Assembly: GCA_964035795.1 (NCBI GenBank)
Contig: OZ038322.1
Span: 2,886,264-2,950,263 of the forward strand
Reading direction: 5' to 3'
Origin: Pterobdella sp. o SKG-2022
Lineage: Eukaryota; Annelida; Clitellata; Hirudinida; Piscicolidae
Length of the DNA stretch: 64,000 bases
Shown piece after piece: positions 34,349 to 46,289 of the stretch. A program made the translations under genes and the position numbers. How positions within the stretch are numbered: the stretch's first letter is position 1; every line of letters starts with the position of its first letter. The notes beneath the pieces are model-generated. The model was not told where the DNA came from and did no database searches. It was given only the letters and a program-made list of their open reading frames with translations.

Positions 34349-35700
34349 GTCTCCTTGTTTCTTTCATTATCTTTTGTTATTTCTTATAATTAATTTTTTG
34401 TATTCAAAACCATATTGGAAATGTTTAAACGTTTTTTTCACGATAAACTAAAGTGTCTGTGCTGGCCCAGGTGTGAGAGTGAAAAACATCTTTGAACTAT
34501 ACGTTCGAAACTTCTTTCGACTTTTGTTTACCTCCCAGACTCATGTACTAGATTTTTTTGTTCCGTAAATAAAAATATATATAGTAACTGAATTAAGTGC
34601 AATTTTATTCCACGTTGCCAATGTATGAAGAAGTATACAGTCTTATTTACAATCAAGATGGCTGAAAACACTCTGGTTTGAACTCCCTATAATATTGATA
34701 CAGAGTGAAAACTTCTCATGCTGGTTTACCCAAAAGAATGTGTTTTTAAAAGTATCAATAGCAGATATATTTTTACATGTGTAGATGAAAGGTTTTACTC
34801 ATCAATAATGATTCATTAGTTTATTGTGGGAGTCAGCTTTTCATAAATTTCTTTGAAGCTTTTTCTTTGTTGCTTACAAGTTTCAAATGTGATCACAAAG
34901 TTAACATTTTAAATGTTTGAAGAGTTTCAAAACTTATCGTTGCAATTGGTTTCTAGTTGAACATTATTCAAAATATTCCTTTTAAAAAAAGGATTTTTCA
35001 AATTAAAATGTTCAAAACATCGATCGTAAAAAATCGATTTACTTCTGGTTGATTGATAACGTTATTCAATAACTCGAGCTTTTTGAAAAAATAATTAGAT
35101 ATATCAAAATCTAATGCAGCATTTCTGAGCTTAAAAATGGAGAGTGGTTGAAATTTTAATTAAATTTTTAAAACACCAAATATTTCAATTCTTTTTCGCA
35201 AACTCTCAGGTATAAATTTCATAATTCAGACCTTCAAATTGTTGTTAAAACAATGCTGATAAAGTTTAATTACATCTACGTTATGATCACACAATAATGA
35301 AATTCTAATTTATTTTGAAGGCATCTGATATCATCTTGAAGTCTCATCTTTCAAATTGGGGTATTAAGTTGATGGAGCGGGTAGTGGGTTAAACATGCAA
35401 TGAACAAGAAACATCGAAGCACAATGTCACGTGGATTCATCCGCGTATGAGTTCTCGCAAACACCCTAAAACTTTTTTATGCTTTTTTCTTTTATAAACT
35501 GAAATAAGCTTTAGGAAGCGTAGGTTTGATATTGAAGATTCAAGTTTGTGAAACAGTTTGCCGCAAGGCTTAAGAAGGGTTAAGAAAGGGAAGGATTTTG
35601 GAGAGAGAATGAAAACAAAATTTAAAAAAAAATATATATATATAAAGGTTCTATAAGCTGTTATTATATAAGGGTGTTATTTTCAAAAATATCAAGTAAT

Positions 35701-35767
35701 ATTGAAACTTCCTGGGTTAAACACTACTATAATAAACTTCGTAGATTATTATCATTATTATTATTAT
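35701..35767 (+). repeat. Short dispersed repeat, copy B, with ATT tail
   Basis: Matches 17565-17612 and continues into TTATTATCATTATTATTATTA, as expected for a retroelement 3' end with a simple-repeat tail. Confidence 0.55.
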
Positions 35768-36923
35768 AAGCAATCTTTAATCCTGGAAGTTACAATGTTT
35801 CAAATGAAAAAAAAGAGGCTCTTACTATTTCAGCTGCCTGGGTCTGGGATGTTCTTCATTTCTTTTTAACCATTTTTTTATTTTTTTCCATTTCCAACAT
35901 TGCAAATCATTCATGTTTCTAATTAACAAAAAACAGTTGTAGCAAAAAAATTGTGAACTTTGTAATTTGAGCACGAGCTTGCCAGGATAGACACCTTAGA
36001 AAGACTTAAAAATAGAGACCGTTAAAACATTCATTACAAGGTTCTTCTTTTATTTTCAAGTTTTAATTGCCATAGTATCTAGGAAGCTGAAGCTCTGTTT
36101 CTGCAAAAAGTATACTTATGTCGAATTGTTTTTTCAAGATTGCTTTCTCATGTAGTACGCAACGACTCAAACGATTGCGAAATATTTCAGATAAAATTAT
36201 TAAGTGTGGTTTTTATTATACTCTCATTTTTTAAATCTTTGTTGAAATAGTGCTTATAGAAATGTGATAATCATTTCAGACAAGGATGTCATGTTGTCTG
36301 CCTGTATAAGTATAAAAAGTAGATTGAGTGCTCAAATTAATTATTGTTTGCAAAAATATGATTAGTTCGACAAAGAATCTTTCAAAATGAATATCGGTTG
36401 GCAGTTGCTACAAGCAATCATGGATAACTCATTTAATACCTTTCGCATATACTTGTTATAAAAAGGAATATGTTTGAAATTTTTGATGACTAAAATCCCT
36501 CCAAAACAGACAAAACTATCTCACAGCCATTGATCGACACTTTTGAAAAGAAATACACTAAAAACAAAAAAGTAATTTCCTATTATGACTCCGTTGAATT
36601 GCATTTAGTTTTTTGCATCGCATAAATCAGAGCTCGATCAGCGCTCAAGGACATATTGGCAATTTTTTACAAGCTCAATCTACTACTGAGTCTTCGATGT
36701 GCAGTAAATATTTTAATTACATTGTTTTTTGTTGAAAGTATGAAAAGCTCATGTGGGAACCTCGAGTGAAATTCAAAAATTCCTTTTTTTCACTTTTAAC
36801 TCGAGGTTTTGTTATCATTCAATGGGGTCGAGTTAATTGCTTGCTTTCATTAGCCTCCATTGTTTGAGCAAATTTTGAAAAAATCATAATAATATTCATA
36901 AGATTTTTTTTAATTTGATAAAG

Positions 36924-37055
36924 GCTGAAGGAATGACGATTCTGGATTTTGAGTTGATCAAGACCATTGGAACTGGGTCTTTCGGGGTGGTCTTTCTAGC
37001 CAAACATATCGATAATCAAAGTGTCCATGCTATCAAAATACTCTGCAAACAAACG
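36924..37055 (+). CDS. Kinase exon: glycine loop and catalytic lysine
   Basis: Reads [20 protein letters not shown] and then [10 protein letters not shown]. The ATG at 36933 is unlikely to be the start because the acceptor TTTGATAAAG places the exon edge upstream of it. Donor ACG|GTTAGA. Confidence 0.88.
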
Positions 37056-37569
37056 GTTAGAGTTAGTATTGAATGAAAATGTCTGATTTTGATCAAATAT
37101 TTGGGCTTTTAATAACTGTCTGATAAATATATGTTTATTAAGTAAAAGATGAAGCTAAGGTGAATCCTTCGAGCTTATATATAAACATGAGTCTTCATAA
37201 CAAACTAACACTACCAGATTATCAACTGATTCAATCTCTTAATTAATGTCTTTAAGAGTAAAAATTTAACCTCATCAAAATATTTTTCTGAAAAAAATTG
37301 AATATTTACTAAAAATACTATTGAAAGCATAATTGCTATTGAGCTGAGAAGAACAACTTGAGTGGATTGAATTGAATGAAAAAGATTTAAAAAATACTTC
37401 TGAATATTTCAAAAAGAGCACAAGTTTGAAAAAGAAGTTCAAAATAGATGTGAATATTAAAATTTTAAATATTTTCCAAATTAAACGAAAAAATGTAAAA
37501 TAAATAAAAAATATTCAACTAGATTAATTTATGAGATATATGTGAATATTTAAATAAATTGAATAGATA

Positions 37570-37613
<44 letters not shown>

Positions 37614-40600
37614 CAACTAGATAGAAATGAGTGGGTTTGAAAAATTAAACTAGCATTCCAAAGATCGTATCACTACCACTGTTATTTCGTTCAATTTCGC
37701 TACAGACCATGTGTTTAATTGGGCCTTACACTTATTGCTTCAAAATTTTAAAAAAACATTTTTGCCCCATAATATATTTGCTTTCAACGTACGCATTTTA
37801 TAATAGCTTACTTAGTAAACAAATGTTGTTATTGATTTTATTGAGCGTTTGACAACTTCGAATGACGTAAACAGCAAAAAAGTTGAACAAATGGGTTTAA
37901 CTGTGCATGAATAATGTTTTATTGTCACCATTAAGCAATGCATGACGTAAAAAAATGATAACTTGAATAATTTAATTCTATCAACAGCTGGTCAAAACGA
38001 AGCAAGTCGAGCATACTTTGAGTGAAAAAAGAATTTTAAACTCTGTAGACTTCCCTTTCATCGTTCAACTGCAACATCACTTCATGGTAGCTGTCTTTTC
38101 AAGTTATTTGCATGCGTAACTTTGAACCAAATCTTTATGCACCCATGAATCTTATGAAATAAACCTTTTTTAGATGAATTATATCAACAAAAATGTAAAT
38201 ATAACCATTGAAACATGTAGAATGAGACGAAGTTGTTCTTGGTGATGGAGTTCTGTGTGGGAGGGGAGATATTCAGACTGCTCAGAAATAACAAAAGATT
38301 TTCGTATGTTCCCGTAGAGTATTTTCAATAGATATTAAATTAAATAATCAATTTCAAAAAAACTTGAAATCATTTCGAACCAATGCTCCAAAACTACAGC
38401 AAAGAGCCAGTCCTGCATTGAACTTGGCAGTATTGTGACTTCATTTCCATTTGGGAAACTCATAGCATATTAGTTATAAAAAAATGTTTCAATCAAAAAT
38501 TGAGAAAAAAATTTCATAAAGTGTTTCAAAAAAGATTAAATGCATATGTTTGACGCAATAGTATCGATCGAGAAGCTTAACTGACTGAAATAACTGTTTC
38601 ATTGCATAACGTTTTATGCTAGTTTTACTAAACCATATCTATAAACGATTTGTTATTGTTTTCAAAATTGTTAATTCCGTGAATCGTAAATATAAATTAG
38701 ACATTTTTATATTTGTAACAGAGAAAAAAACAGTCAGTTTTATGCTAGTCAGATTGTTCTTGTTCTGGAATACTTGCACAGCTGTGACGTCATGTACCGA
38801 GACCTCAAGCCAGAAAACATCTTAATAGATTATTCGGGATACATAAAAGTTAGCATTGAATGGAATTAAATTATCACCATCATCCTCATCATCATTATTT
38901 TCCTAATCATACTCATCATTTTTCTAGTCTTGTCTACTCTTTTTTCGCATCATCATGAAGCATGTAAAAACCCACTTGGGGAGGGCTATTGGCATGGACG
39001 TATATGTCTGGCTATGTTCGTGGCTGACAGTATACGCTGACAGTTTTGGCATTGTTTTGCTCATTTTTATATTTTCTTGCTGGTGTAGTTGTGTTGTGGT
39101 GTACTGATGTCTTGTTATGTGTCTTCAGATTCCTAGCCCGATTTGCCTTTTTTCTACAGAGCACGCACACTTCATATTTGAAACACATCAGCATCGCCAT
39201 CATCGTCATCATCATCATGATCGTCTTTTCTTGTCTACTCTTATCGCATCATTAAAAGGCATGAAGGCCCGGTTTCGGAAGGGTTATTGTCATGTGCGCA
39301 TATGTCTAGCCATGTTCGTGGCTGACAGTATACGCTGAGAGTTTTGGCATTGTTTTGTTTTGTTTCTGTATGTTCTTGCTGGTGTAGGTGTGTTTTGGTG
39401 TATTTGTGTATTGTTATGTGTTCTCATGTGTCTAGCCGAGTTTCAGTAATTAAAGCTTTGAGTCGATATTTTCAAAGCTTTGAAGAAATGCAAATTAGAA
39501 TGTTAATCCTATATGATTTTTTATATATTTCAAAAAATTGTATACAAAAATATTAAAAATCAAACGAGATATTTCATAAAGCATGGTTGGGCGTATGGCA
39601 ATTTTGTACCCTGTATTTCTCTAGAGCCCACACACTCCACATTTGAACCTCTTCCCTCTTACACGTTTTTTGATGGTTCTTCCAAGTCGCTTCTTGGTTG
39701 AAGATTCTTCGGCAGTGTTCAAAAGTAATTTTTATCATCGTTTGCAGCATCTTGTGCATTCTTTTCTTATGTATCGCCAGATCTGCTTTGTTTTTGCAGG
39801 TTTTGCCATACCCTTCTGCCTCACATGTGAATCCGGTGGTTGAATGTGTCACAGCACAGGCACGTGTAGTGTTTCTTTGCCAGGTAGACGTCAATTTTCA
39901 CTATTCTGGTTTTGGTGTCCTTGCTGAAATTCGTACATTTCAGCCACTTCCTTAGATAATTGACCGGAGCTCCATCTTTTACGATCTATGACTATTTTTT
40001 GCAAGTTCTCATGCGGGATTTTTGCATCCGTTAGGAGTTTGCACCAGTAGCTGCTTTCGTGAAACCCTCCAGTTTGGCATTTCAACCTAGTAACATTTTC
40101 TTTACCAATCTTTTGTCGGGTAGACGCAAAACATGGCCTATGCGCCTAAGGTGAGCTATTTCTATTTTAGTACGGATGCTTTCTGCTCCAAGTTGGCCTC
40201 TTACGTCCCACATGTTTACATGTTTTTCTTTCATTTCCCTTAACGGTTCCTTGTTACTACTACCCCATACCAATCTATACCTCCTGTCCATAGCTCTCTG
40301 TAGTTGTTTCACTCCTGACTTGTAGAACGGTCCTGTGTTGCAGTTGAAAAGCACAGTGCTTTCTACACAAGTATCTAGTACTAAAACCTGTGTTCTCTTA
40401 CTCAGTCGACTTTTGGTGAAACGCCTCCTAATCTTAGCAAAGATCAGTGCCCCTCTTCTCAATCGTTGGGAAATGTTCTCTTTTCTACCAAAGTATACTT
40501 CGAGCATTTTGATGTTGTTTGCTTCCATTGTTCCTAACTTGGCTCTTTCCTCCTTGGCATCATTCGTTCTCTCCTCAAACAACGCAAAACTTCTTTATAA

Positions 40601-43600
40601 CCTGGGTCACCTCATCTATCTTGCACGCTTTTTCCCTAACTGTGGTGTCACCTGTAAATATCGACTCCATGAGGTACATTGTGTTGTTTTCTTTTGAGTA
40701 CTTGTTTACGTTTTGTTGTGGGGAAAACTCGTGTCCGGACCTCCATGACCACTTCACTCCAGCCTCTCGGCGTCTCAACTTCGCCGCTTTCTCTCTCTTC
40801 AGTTGGTATGTTCTGGTTGGTACTTGGTGATAAATATTGAAAGGTATCGGCGAGGAAGCACAACCTTCACGAAGGCCTCTCTGGGGGTAGAAAGTGCTGC
40901 TTACTGATGTGCTGCCTTTCACTTTGTATGCTGTAAACTCATGAGGACCCTTCAGTTTGTCGATGAACGAGTCAGGCATGTTATAGTGTTTCAGCACTCT
41001 ACAGTATGGGCTTATTGACTCTTGGGTATGCCTTCCTTAAATCCAATAGAGCTATCTTGGTTTCAGTCTCACTCATGCCGTTACCCACACAGGTCTGGAG
41101 CTTTAGTTTGTCTTCTTGAAGTTGTATGAAAATCTGTCTCGCGTCTGCTGTTGATCGATCTTGTCGAAACCCTGCTTGATTCTTATTCAATACACCCACC
41201 TTCTCAGCCCAGTCCCAAGTCTCTTTGCCATTGTTTTCGCCTGTACTCTGCTTGTGATGGGTAACAGGCAAATACCCCGGTAGTTATTTTTGTCCCATCT
41301 GTCACCTTTCTTGAAAAGGGGGAGTATGTTGCCAGACTTCATCGTTTCTTCCCAATTCCATGCGCGGTGTTCATACATACCCCTTATTACCTCGTATAGC
41401 TTGCTCTTAATTGCTGGTGCTGCAAGCTTGATGTACCTCAAGCGCATACCGTCGTCTCCAAGAGCTTCATCCCACATCTCTTTCAAGGTGAGTTCGATTT
41501 CAGCACTGGTCGGATTACGTGTGAGCTCGGTACTCGCCTTTTCTAATATTTCATTATCCTGCGGTCTCACACACTTGTTTACTGCTTCAACCAACTCTTC
41601 TTCGAAGTTTTCGAAACGATCCTTCTGTATAGCCTCCAGGTGTTCTTTGAACTCTTTTTCGCTGAACAGGGAGGAGCTTTTGCTGTTGTTCTGGTTCATC
41701 CCACGCAGCTGTAGCCGGCCCAAGATGCTATATATCTGACCAATGTTGTCTTTGAGCTGGGCCTCTACATTCCAACGCCATGTTTTGCCACCACTGGTTT
41801 TCCCCTGCTCTGAGACATCGTCGGTGCCAGTTTCTCTCTGTCTTGAGATGCTCCACAGCATAGCTAAATGCCTGTTCGTTTCTCATAGACTGATTTAATT
41901 TTTACAGCCGTTTTTGCTCGTTACGGACTCTTAAGGCTCTTTTTCACTCCTCTAACAGTTTCTGGAGCTACTCCGTCTGACCCGTCAGCCAATCGTTGGT
42001 TTGTTTTTTCTTGATACCACAAACTTGTTCTGCTGTACGCACCACTCGCTTCTCCAACTTTTTCTAGTCTTTGAAGACGTTGCCAGTTTGCTGTACTTTA
42101 ATATTCCCCGTCTTCACTTTGAAATCATCTTTCTTGTGTTTGTTACAAAGTTCTTCCCAGGCAATGTTCGATCTTCTCAGCCTCTTGCTGAGTTTTTTTA
42201 TTTTTACTTTCCACTTCTTCTTGAAACCCTCATTTAGGTACCCTCATTTAGGTTGTGGTCGGATAACTCTTGGTGGTTTCCAGTCCGTACTCTCTCGAAC
42301 ACTCCGTGACGGTGGTTGGTGCGCGTGACAAAACCGTCCAGTTCATACCACTGTCTTGAGCTTGGATGCCTCCACGCTCCTCTTCCGGAGTGAGTATAGA
42401 AAGAATTCACCCAACATAAATCGTTCTCTGCTAACTAGTCTAGGAGTTCCCGACCCTGTTGATTGGTGGTATACATGCCCTGGTTTCCATTGTTCTCATT
42501 CTCTGTACCAGTTTGCGCGTTGAAATCTCCACCAATGATAACCACTTCGTTCTACGCTTAGCCGTGGATGATTGTTTTTAAGGTGTTGCGTGTCTTCTGT
42601 AGATTCTACTCGTAACCTTCTGAACCCTGTACCGGGAAGTAAGTTGAGATGTATTTAATATTGTCTATCTTCACTAAGACCAATCTGTCAGTGATCAACT
42701 ATTTTCTCTCTTGCTTGCTCCAGATGTTGAAGGCATCTAGGTTCATTAACACTCCAACCTTTATCGATGGAACCAGAAAACGATCTCTCTTCTGGTGATG
42801 GTACTCACGCAGACCCTCTGAACGCGCATCAATTTCTGTAACCAAACCCAAATCCCACTTTTCTTTTATGCTCTTTTGGGTAATGAAGCCGAAACGGCTC
42901 CCCGTCAGGTTGGCTCGTTGCACATTCCATGTACCAATCTTCAGCTCCTTGCCTTGCCACATCTTTATCCTGTCAATGTTTTTCTTTTTTCTTCCCTTGT
43001 TAAGGTCTTGGGTTTTTTTCGATATTGCGAAATCCCCATTTCACCCAGGTTTTTCGTGCCATCGCCGATTCGAAACCTCTTAAGGTAGTGTCGTGTGGTG
43101 AAATGGTTTTGCTGTAGAATAACGTAGTGTTGTAGTTTGGTGACATGGTAATGTTATCAGATGATGCTACAGTGTTGTTACATGACTTCGTTGTTTTGTT
43201 GTGACGTGGAATGGTTGTCGTTATAATTGTCATTGAGGAATCCTAGATTTCCTTTGGAACTATTCTCCGAGACAGGAAATGATTTGCGTCGTTGTAGATG
43301 TAGCTGTAGATTTCGGTTGTTAAGATGTTGTCGTAGTGGGTGTAAATGACGATATATGAGATGTTGTTGTTGTCGACGGTCATTAAAACGTTGTTTTCTT
43401 TGTTTTTGATTGTTGAGCTGTTGTTGATGTTGTCAGTTATTAAAATGTCTTGTTTTGGCTTGTTGAGATGTTGTTGTCGGTTAATAAAATTTTGTTGATG
43501 TTGTTTTTGGTTATTGAGATGTTTTTTCTGCAGTCGTTTGATGAGATATTGTTGTTGGTTGTTGATATACTGTAGGTCATGTTGTTTACATCTGTTTGAA

Positions 43601-46289
43601 ACTTCCAAGGCCCGGTTCGCCACAATTTTAAGATGGTTGGCTAATTCCATACCCCTATATTATCGCACTGTTTTCCCGTTGTAGTTGTCAGGGTACCCAA
43701 CGGTTCTCTCAGTACAGTTTTGGGTTCTCTTTTGCCAAGGAAAACTTCCTTGTCCACTAGGCAACAATCGAGAAGGTTGAATTCATTCACCCAGTGGCTA
43801 TTTCTATTAGTGTTTGCAGCATCGTCATCATCAGCATCATCATATTTGAAACTCTTCATTTGAGTACAAAGGTAGCACTTCAGCTAGTCAGTGTTGGAGT
43901 ATTTGGAAAAATTTCTCTACCATATATGTGAAAAACTTGTATCTTTATGTTTAACGATATTGTTAGATGTCTCGCGAAAAGCTTTTAACTTATAAACTAC
44001 GCAAGGCCACGTTTCTTAGTTAATGTATTTGATACATGCTTTAAAAATAATATACTGAAAATTTTTCTATTAATTTTCAGATAGCAGACTTTGGCTTCTC
44101 CAAGAGGTCGAAGAAAGCCACCTTGACACTCTGCGGCACTCCAGACTACCTGGCTCCAGAGATGATTTTGTCGAAGGTATCCCAAGCGTATTAAAATCAT
44201 CTTTGTCTATATTTTCAGTGTTGAGTTTCACAAATTGTGAATAATGTTTCAAATTCTGCATTTACTTATTCGATTCAATGAAGTTATAGGGATAAATGCT
44301 GCTTGATCATCTAAAATGAATTTGTGAAAATTTTTTTTATATGAATTTTTGTACTCAAGGTGAAAAACCCTGTAAACTCAAATTCTTGATCATTCTGATG
44401 ATGAGTAATATTTTAGAACACTAGTTAGTTTATTAAAATACGAAGCTTTTCGATATCATCTTAACATTTTCATGTATGAGAAACAGTTTTATTAATATTA
44501 CTATGGAAACATAACTAAAATATTACTCACTTTATAACTTTAGTAATATTTTTTTGCAATAATTTCGATATTTAGAATTAACTTTTAACAATTTTATCTG
44601 TTTTCATAGTAATATCAATATAACTGTTTCTCATATTTGAAAATGTTACGTTGATAACGAAAAGCTTGGTATCTTAATAAACTAACTAATGTTCTGAAAT
44701 ATTACGTATTTTATTAAAGGCTTTTGAAAAAAATCATTTTGATGATGATTGCCAAAAACACTCGAGGTTTCAGTTTAAAATGGCATGACTACTCGTCCGC
44801 CAAAAAAACAATACTAGTGCAATTGGGTCATCATAACGCATAAAATTTGAAATAAACATTAAAATATTAATTTATTATTTATAATATATGTACCTACATT
44901 GTTTATCTACTAAATGTCTGCATTTTATCTGAATTTTCTTATAAATAGCGTCAAAAATTTAGTTCTATTAGGCAGAGAGCTTGCAGTCTATCGGCACACA
45001 AGTAATATTCAGAAAAAAACAATGATCTTGCAATAACTTTAATTTCTATTAAAACCCTTCATTTATGTTCCCATAAGAATATAAATAAAACTGAATTTTT
45101 TAAAAATAATATACTAATGAATTATGTCAAAGTTGAATTTGTCGAAAATTTTATTTTTTTTGTAAAAAATAAATGTATCTAATTTTCCTCATTTTGGCGA
45201 TAAAAATAAAGAATTGAATTTTTTAAAAAAAGATACATAAAATGTCTCTAAAAAATGTTTGTTTTTCTAGTGCTTTTGGGTTACATAACGCTTAAAATTT
45301 GAAATAAACATTAAAATATTAATTTTAACAAAAACTTTGGAAAAAACAAGGTTAAATTAATATTTTGATGTTTATTTCAAATTTTATGCGTTAGGATGAC
45401 CCAATAGCGTTAATATTGTTTTTCTTGCGGACTGCCGTTTAAAATTGTGACTTGTAGGACCTCAATTGATTCTGTGTTAGACTGTCTTTTAGATGTGTTA
45501 AATCGGACACTAGCTATTATTTTTATGGGGAAAATCATCAATTTCAAAATTGTATTACTGTTTTTAAAAATATTACTATGTTCACTAACAACTCCAACGA
45601 CAAATCTGCTTCAATTTCACGATGCAGGGTTACTCGAAGGCCGTGGATTGGTGGGCGTTGGGCATACTCATCTATGAGATGGTGGCTGGCTTCACTCCTT
45701 TCTACTCCAACAAACAAATCAAATGCTATGAAAAAATAGTCTCTGGATCGGTTTGTAAACATTTAAAAAACTGTTTTTTCAATGTTTTCTTATTCCTAGT
45801 TTGCATTCAGTTCGCAAATTAGCCTTGTTACATAAAAATTTATTTTCCAACAATTTTCAAATGGAAGGTTGAAAAATTTGTTTAAATTACATTTAGTTTA
45901 TCAATAAATTATTTGAATCTACAGTTCAGCGTTTCTAAAAGTTTCAGTAAAGAATTGGCAGACTTGTTGAAGAATCTTTTAAAAGTTGATGTGACCCAAC
46001 GCTTGGGCAGTCTGAAGAATGGAGCGAATGACGTCAAACACCATCCCTGGTTTGCCGATTTGGATTGGCTTGAAATCTTCAACAAAAAAGTAACATATTT
46101 TAGTTAAAAATAATGTGAAGGTTTTCAAAAAGACCCACTTTGAATTCATGCTAGGTGCCACCTCCTTACATACCCACAATCAGAGGCATGTACGACACCA
46201 CCCATTTTGACGAATATGAAGAGATCAATACGAAGGAACGTAAACAACAAACTGATTACAACTATGAAAAACTGTTCGAAAACTTTTAA
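36924..46289 (+). CDS. cAMP-dependent protein kinase catalytic subunit-like (PKA-C/PRKX type)
   Basis: join(36924..37055, 37988..38086, 38221..38303, 38722..38848, 44081..44176, 45628..45750, 45925..46089, 46155..46289), 319 codons plus stop; an upstream exon is expected because 36924 follows an acceptor. The protein transfers phosphate from ATP to Ser/Thr. Visible: Gly loop [15 protein letters not shown] (catalytic Lys), [10 protein letters not shown] (C-helix Glu), [11 protein letters not shown] in IADFGFSK, activation loop [13 protein letters not shown] with the phosphorylated Thr kept, and [12 protein letters not shown]. The C-tail ends FENF, the FxxF terminus of PKA and PRKX that docks on the small lobe. 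All phases agree. PRKX-like is possible; a tree is needed to choose. Intron 4 is 5.2 kb and holds a LINE. Confidence 0.92.
37572..37608. repeat. (AT)n microsatellite in kinase intron
   Basis: About 37 bp of pure AT dinucleotides. Confidence 0.95.
37988..38086 (+). CDS. Kinase exon: C-helix
   Basis: [20 protein letters not shown] then [13 protein letters not shown]. The Glu of the C-helix is present. Phase 0 on both sides. Confidence 0.92.
38221..38303 (+). CDS. Kinase exon: hinge
   Basis: [20 protein letters not shown] then LRNNKRF. The hinge MEF and the GGE motif of AGC kinases are kept. Ends at phase 2 at TTTTC|GTATGT. Confidence 0.9.
38722..38848 (+). CDS. Kinase exon: catalytic loop
   Basis: Completes Ser, then [20 protein letters not shown] and [23 protein letters not shown] in place of HRD is normal for PKA. 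Donor AAAA|GTTAGC. Confidence 0.93.
38872..39235 (-). mobile_element. 5'-truncated copy of the intronic LINE
   Basis: Repeats the 3' end of the LINE next to it. 38931 onward matches 39233 onward, at an offset of about 302 bp. Minus strand, it ends in an ATG-type simple tail (seen as CATCATCCTCATCATCATT on plus). It contains a finger, [17 protein letters not shown]. Confidence 0.7.
39190..43240 (-). mobile_element. Near full-length LINE in kinase intron 4, antisense, inactivated
   Basis: Minus strand from about 43000 to about 39190. The endonuclease starts [19 protein letters not shown], has [16 protein letters not shown] and a SDHNL remnant. The RT follows: [54 protein letters not shown], and a thumb with [17 protein letters not shown] and [16 protein letters not shown]-terminal zinc fingers follow: [15 protein letters not shown] and [18 protein letters not shown]. 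The YADD box is decayed (SIFTGDTTV). Several frameshifts and a stop at about 40999 make it non-functional, but all domains are in order. The 3' tail is an ATG-type repeat on the minus strand. Confidence 0.88.
43240..43640 (-). repeat. Degenerate AAC-rich minisatellite
   Basis: On the minus strand, units resembling ACAACATCTCAATAACC recur about every 20-60 bp with drift, which gives Asn/Gln-rich chance frames. It lies 5' of the LINE and may be part of its 5' region. Confidence 0.55.
44081..44176 (+). CDS. Kinase exon: DFG and activation loop
   Basis: [20 protein letters not shown] then [12 protein letters not shown]. The LTLCGT Thr is the site phosphorylated in PKA; Leu replaces the usual Trp before it. 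Confidence 0.94.
44406..44703. repeat. Long inverted-repeat element, copy 3 (kinase intron 5)
   Basis: Arms of about 100 bp (44406-44510 and 44600-44703) share TTAGTTTATTAA, CGAAGCTTTTCG, TATGAGAAACAGTT and ATATTACTATG. The loop of about 90 bp is A+T-rich. It is the largest of the hairpin family that includes 5414 and 29282. Confidence 0.83.
44773..45448. mobile_element. MITE-like element with ~97-bp terminal inverted repeats
   Basis: The left end (44773-44868) and the reverse complement of the right end (45350-45448) share CCGCA/CAAGAAAAACAATA-type sequence, TTGGGTCATC, TAACGCATAAAATTTGAAA and TAAACATTAAAATATTAA. A third, direct copy of part of the left end lies at 45283-45326. The interior has no coding frame. 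It is a foldback/MITE structure, and the family is unknown. Confidence 0.75.
45628..45750 (+). CDS. Kinase exon: F-helix
   Basis: [20 protein letters not shown] then [26 protein letters not shown] is the AGC-kinase F-helix motif. Phase 0 on both sides. Confidence 0.93.
45925..46089 (+). CDS. Kinase exon: C-lobe end
   Basis: [20 protein letters not shown], then [20 protein letters not shown] and [13 protein letters not shown]. The RLG-x-x-x-NG-x-x-D-x-x-x-HxWF pattern is diagnostic of PKA-type kinases. Confidence 0.94.
46155..46289 (+). CDS. Kinase last exon: C-terminal tail
   Basis: [20 protein letters not shown], then a charged tail ending [10 protein letters not shown] and TAA. The FDEYEE motif and the terminal FxxF are AGC-kinase tail features. 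Confidence 0.93.
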   Translation: MPPPYIPTIRGMYDTTHFDEYEEINTKERKQQTDYNYEKLFENF

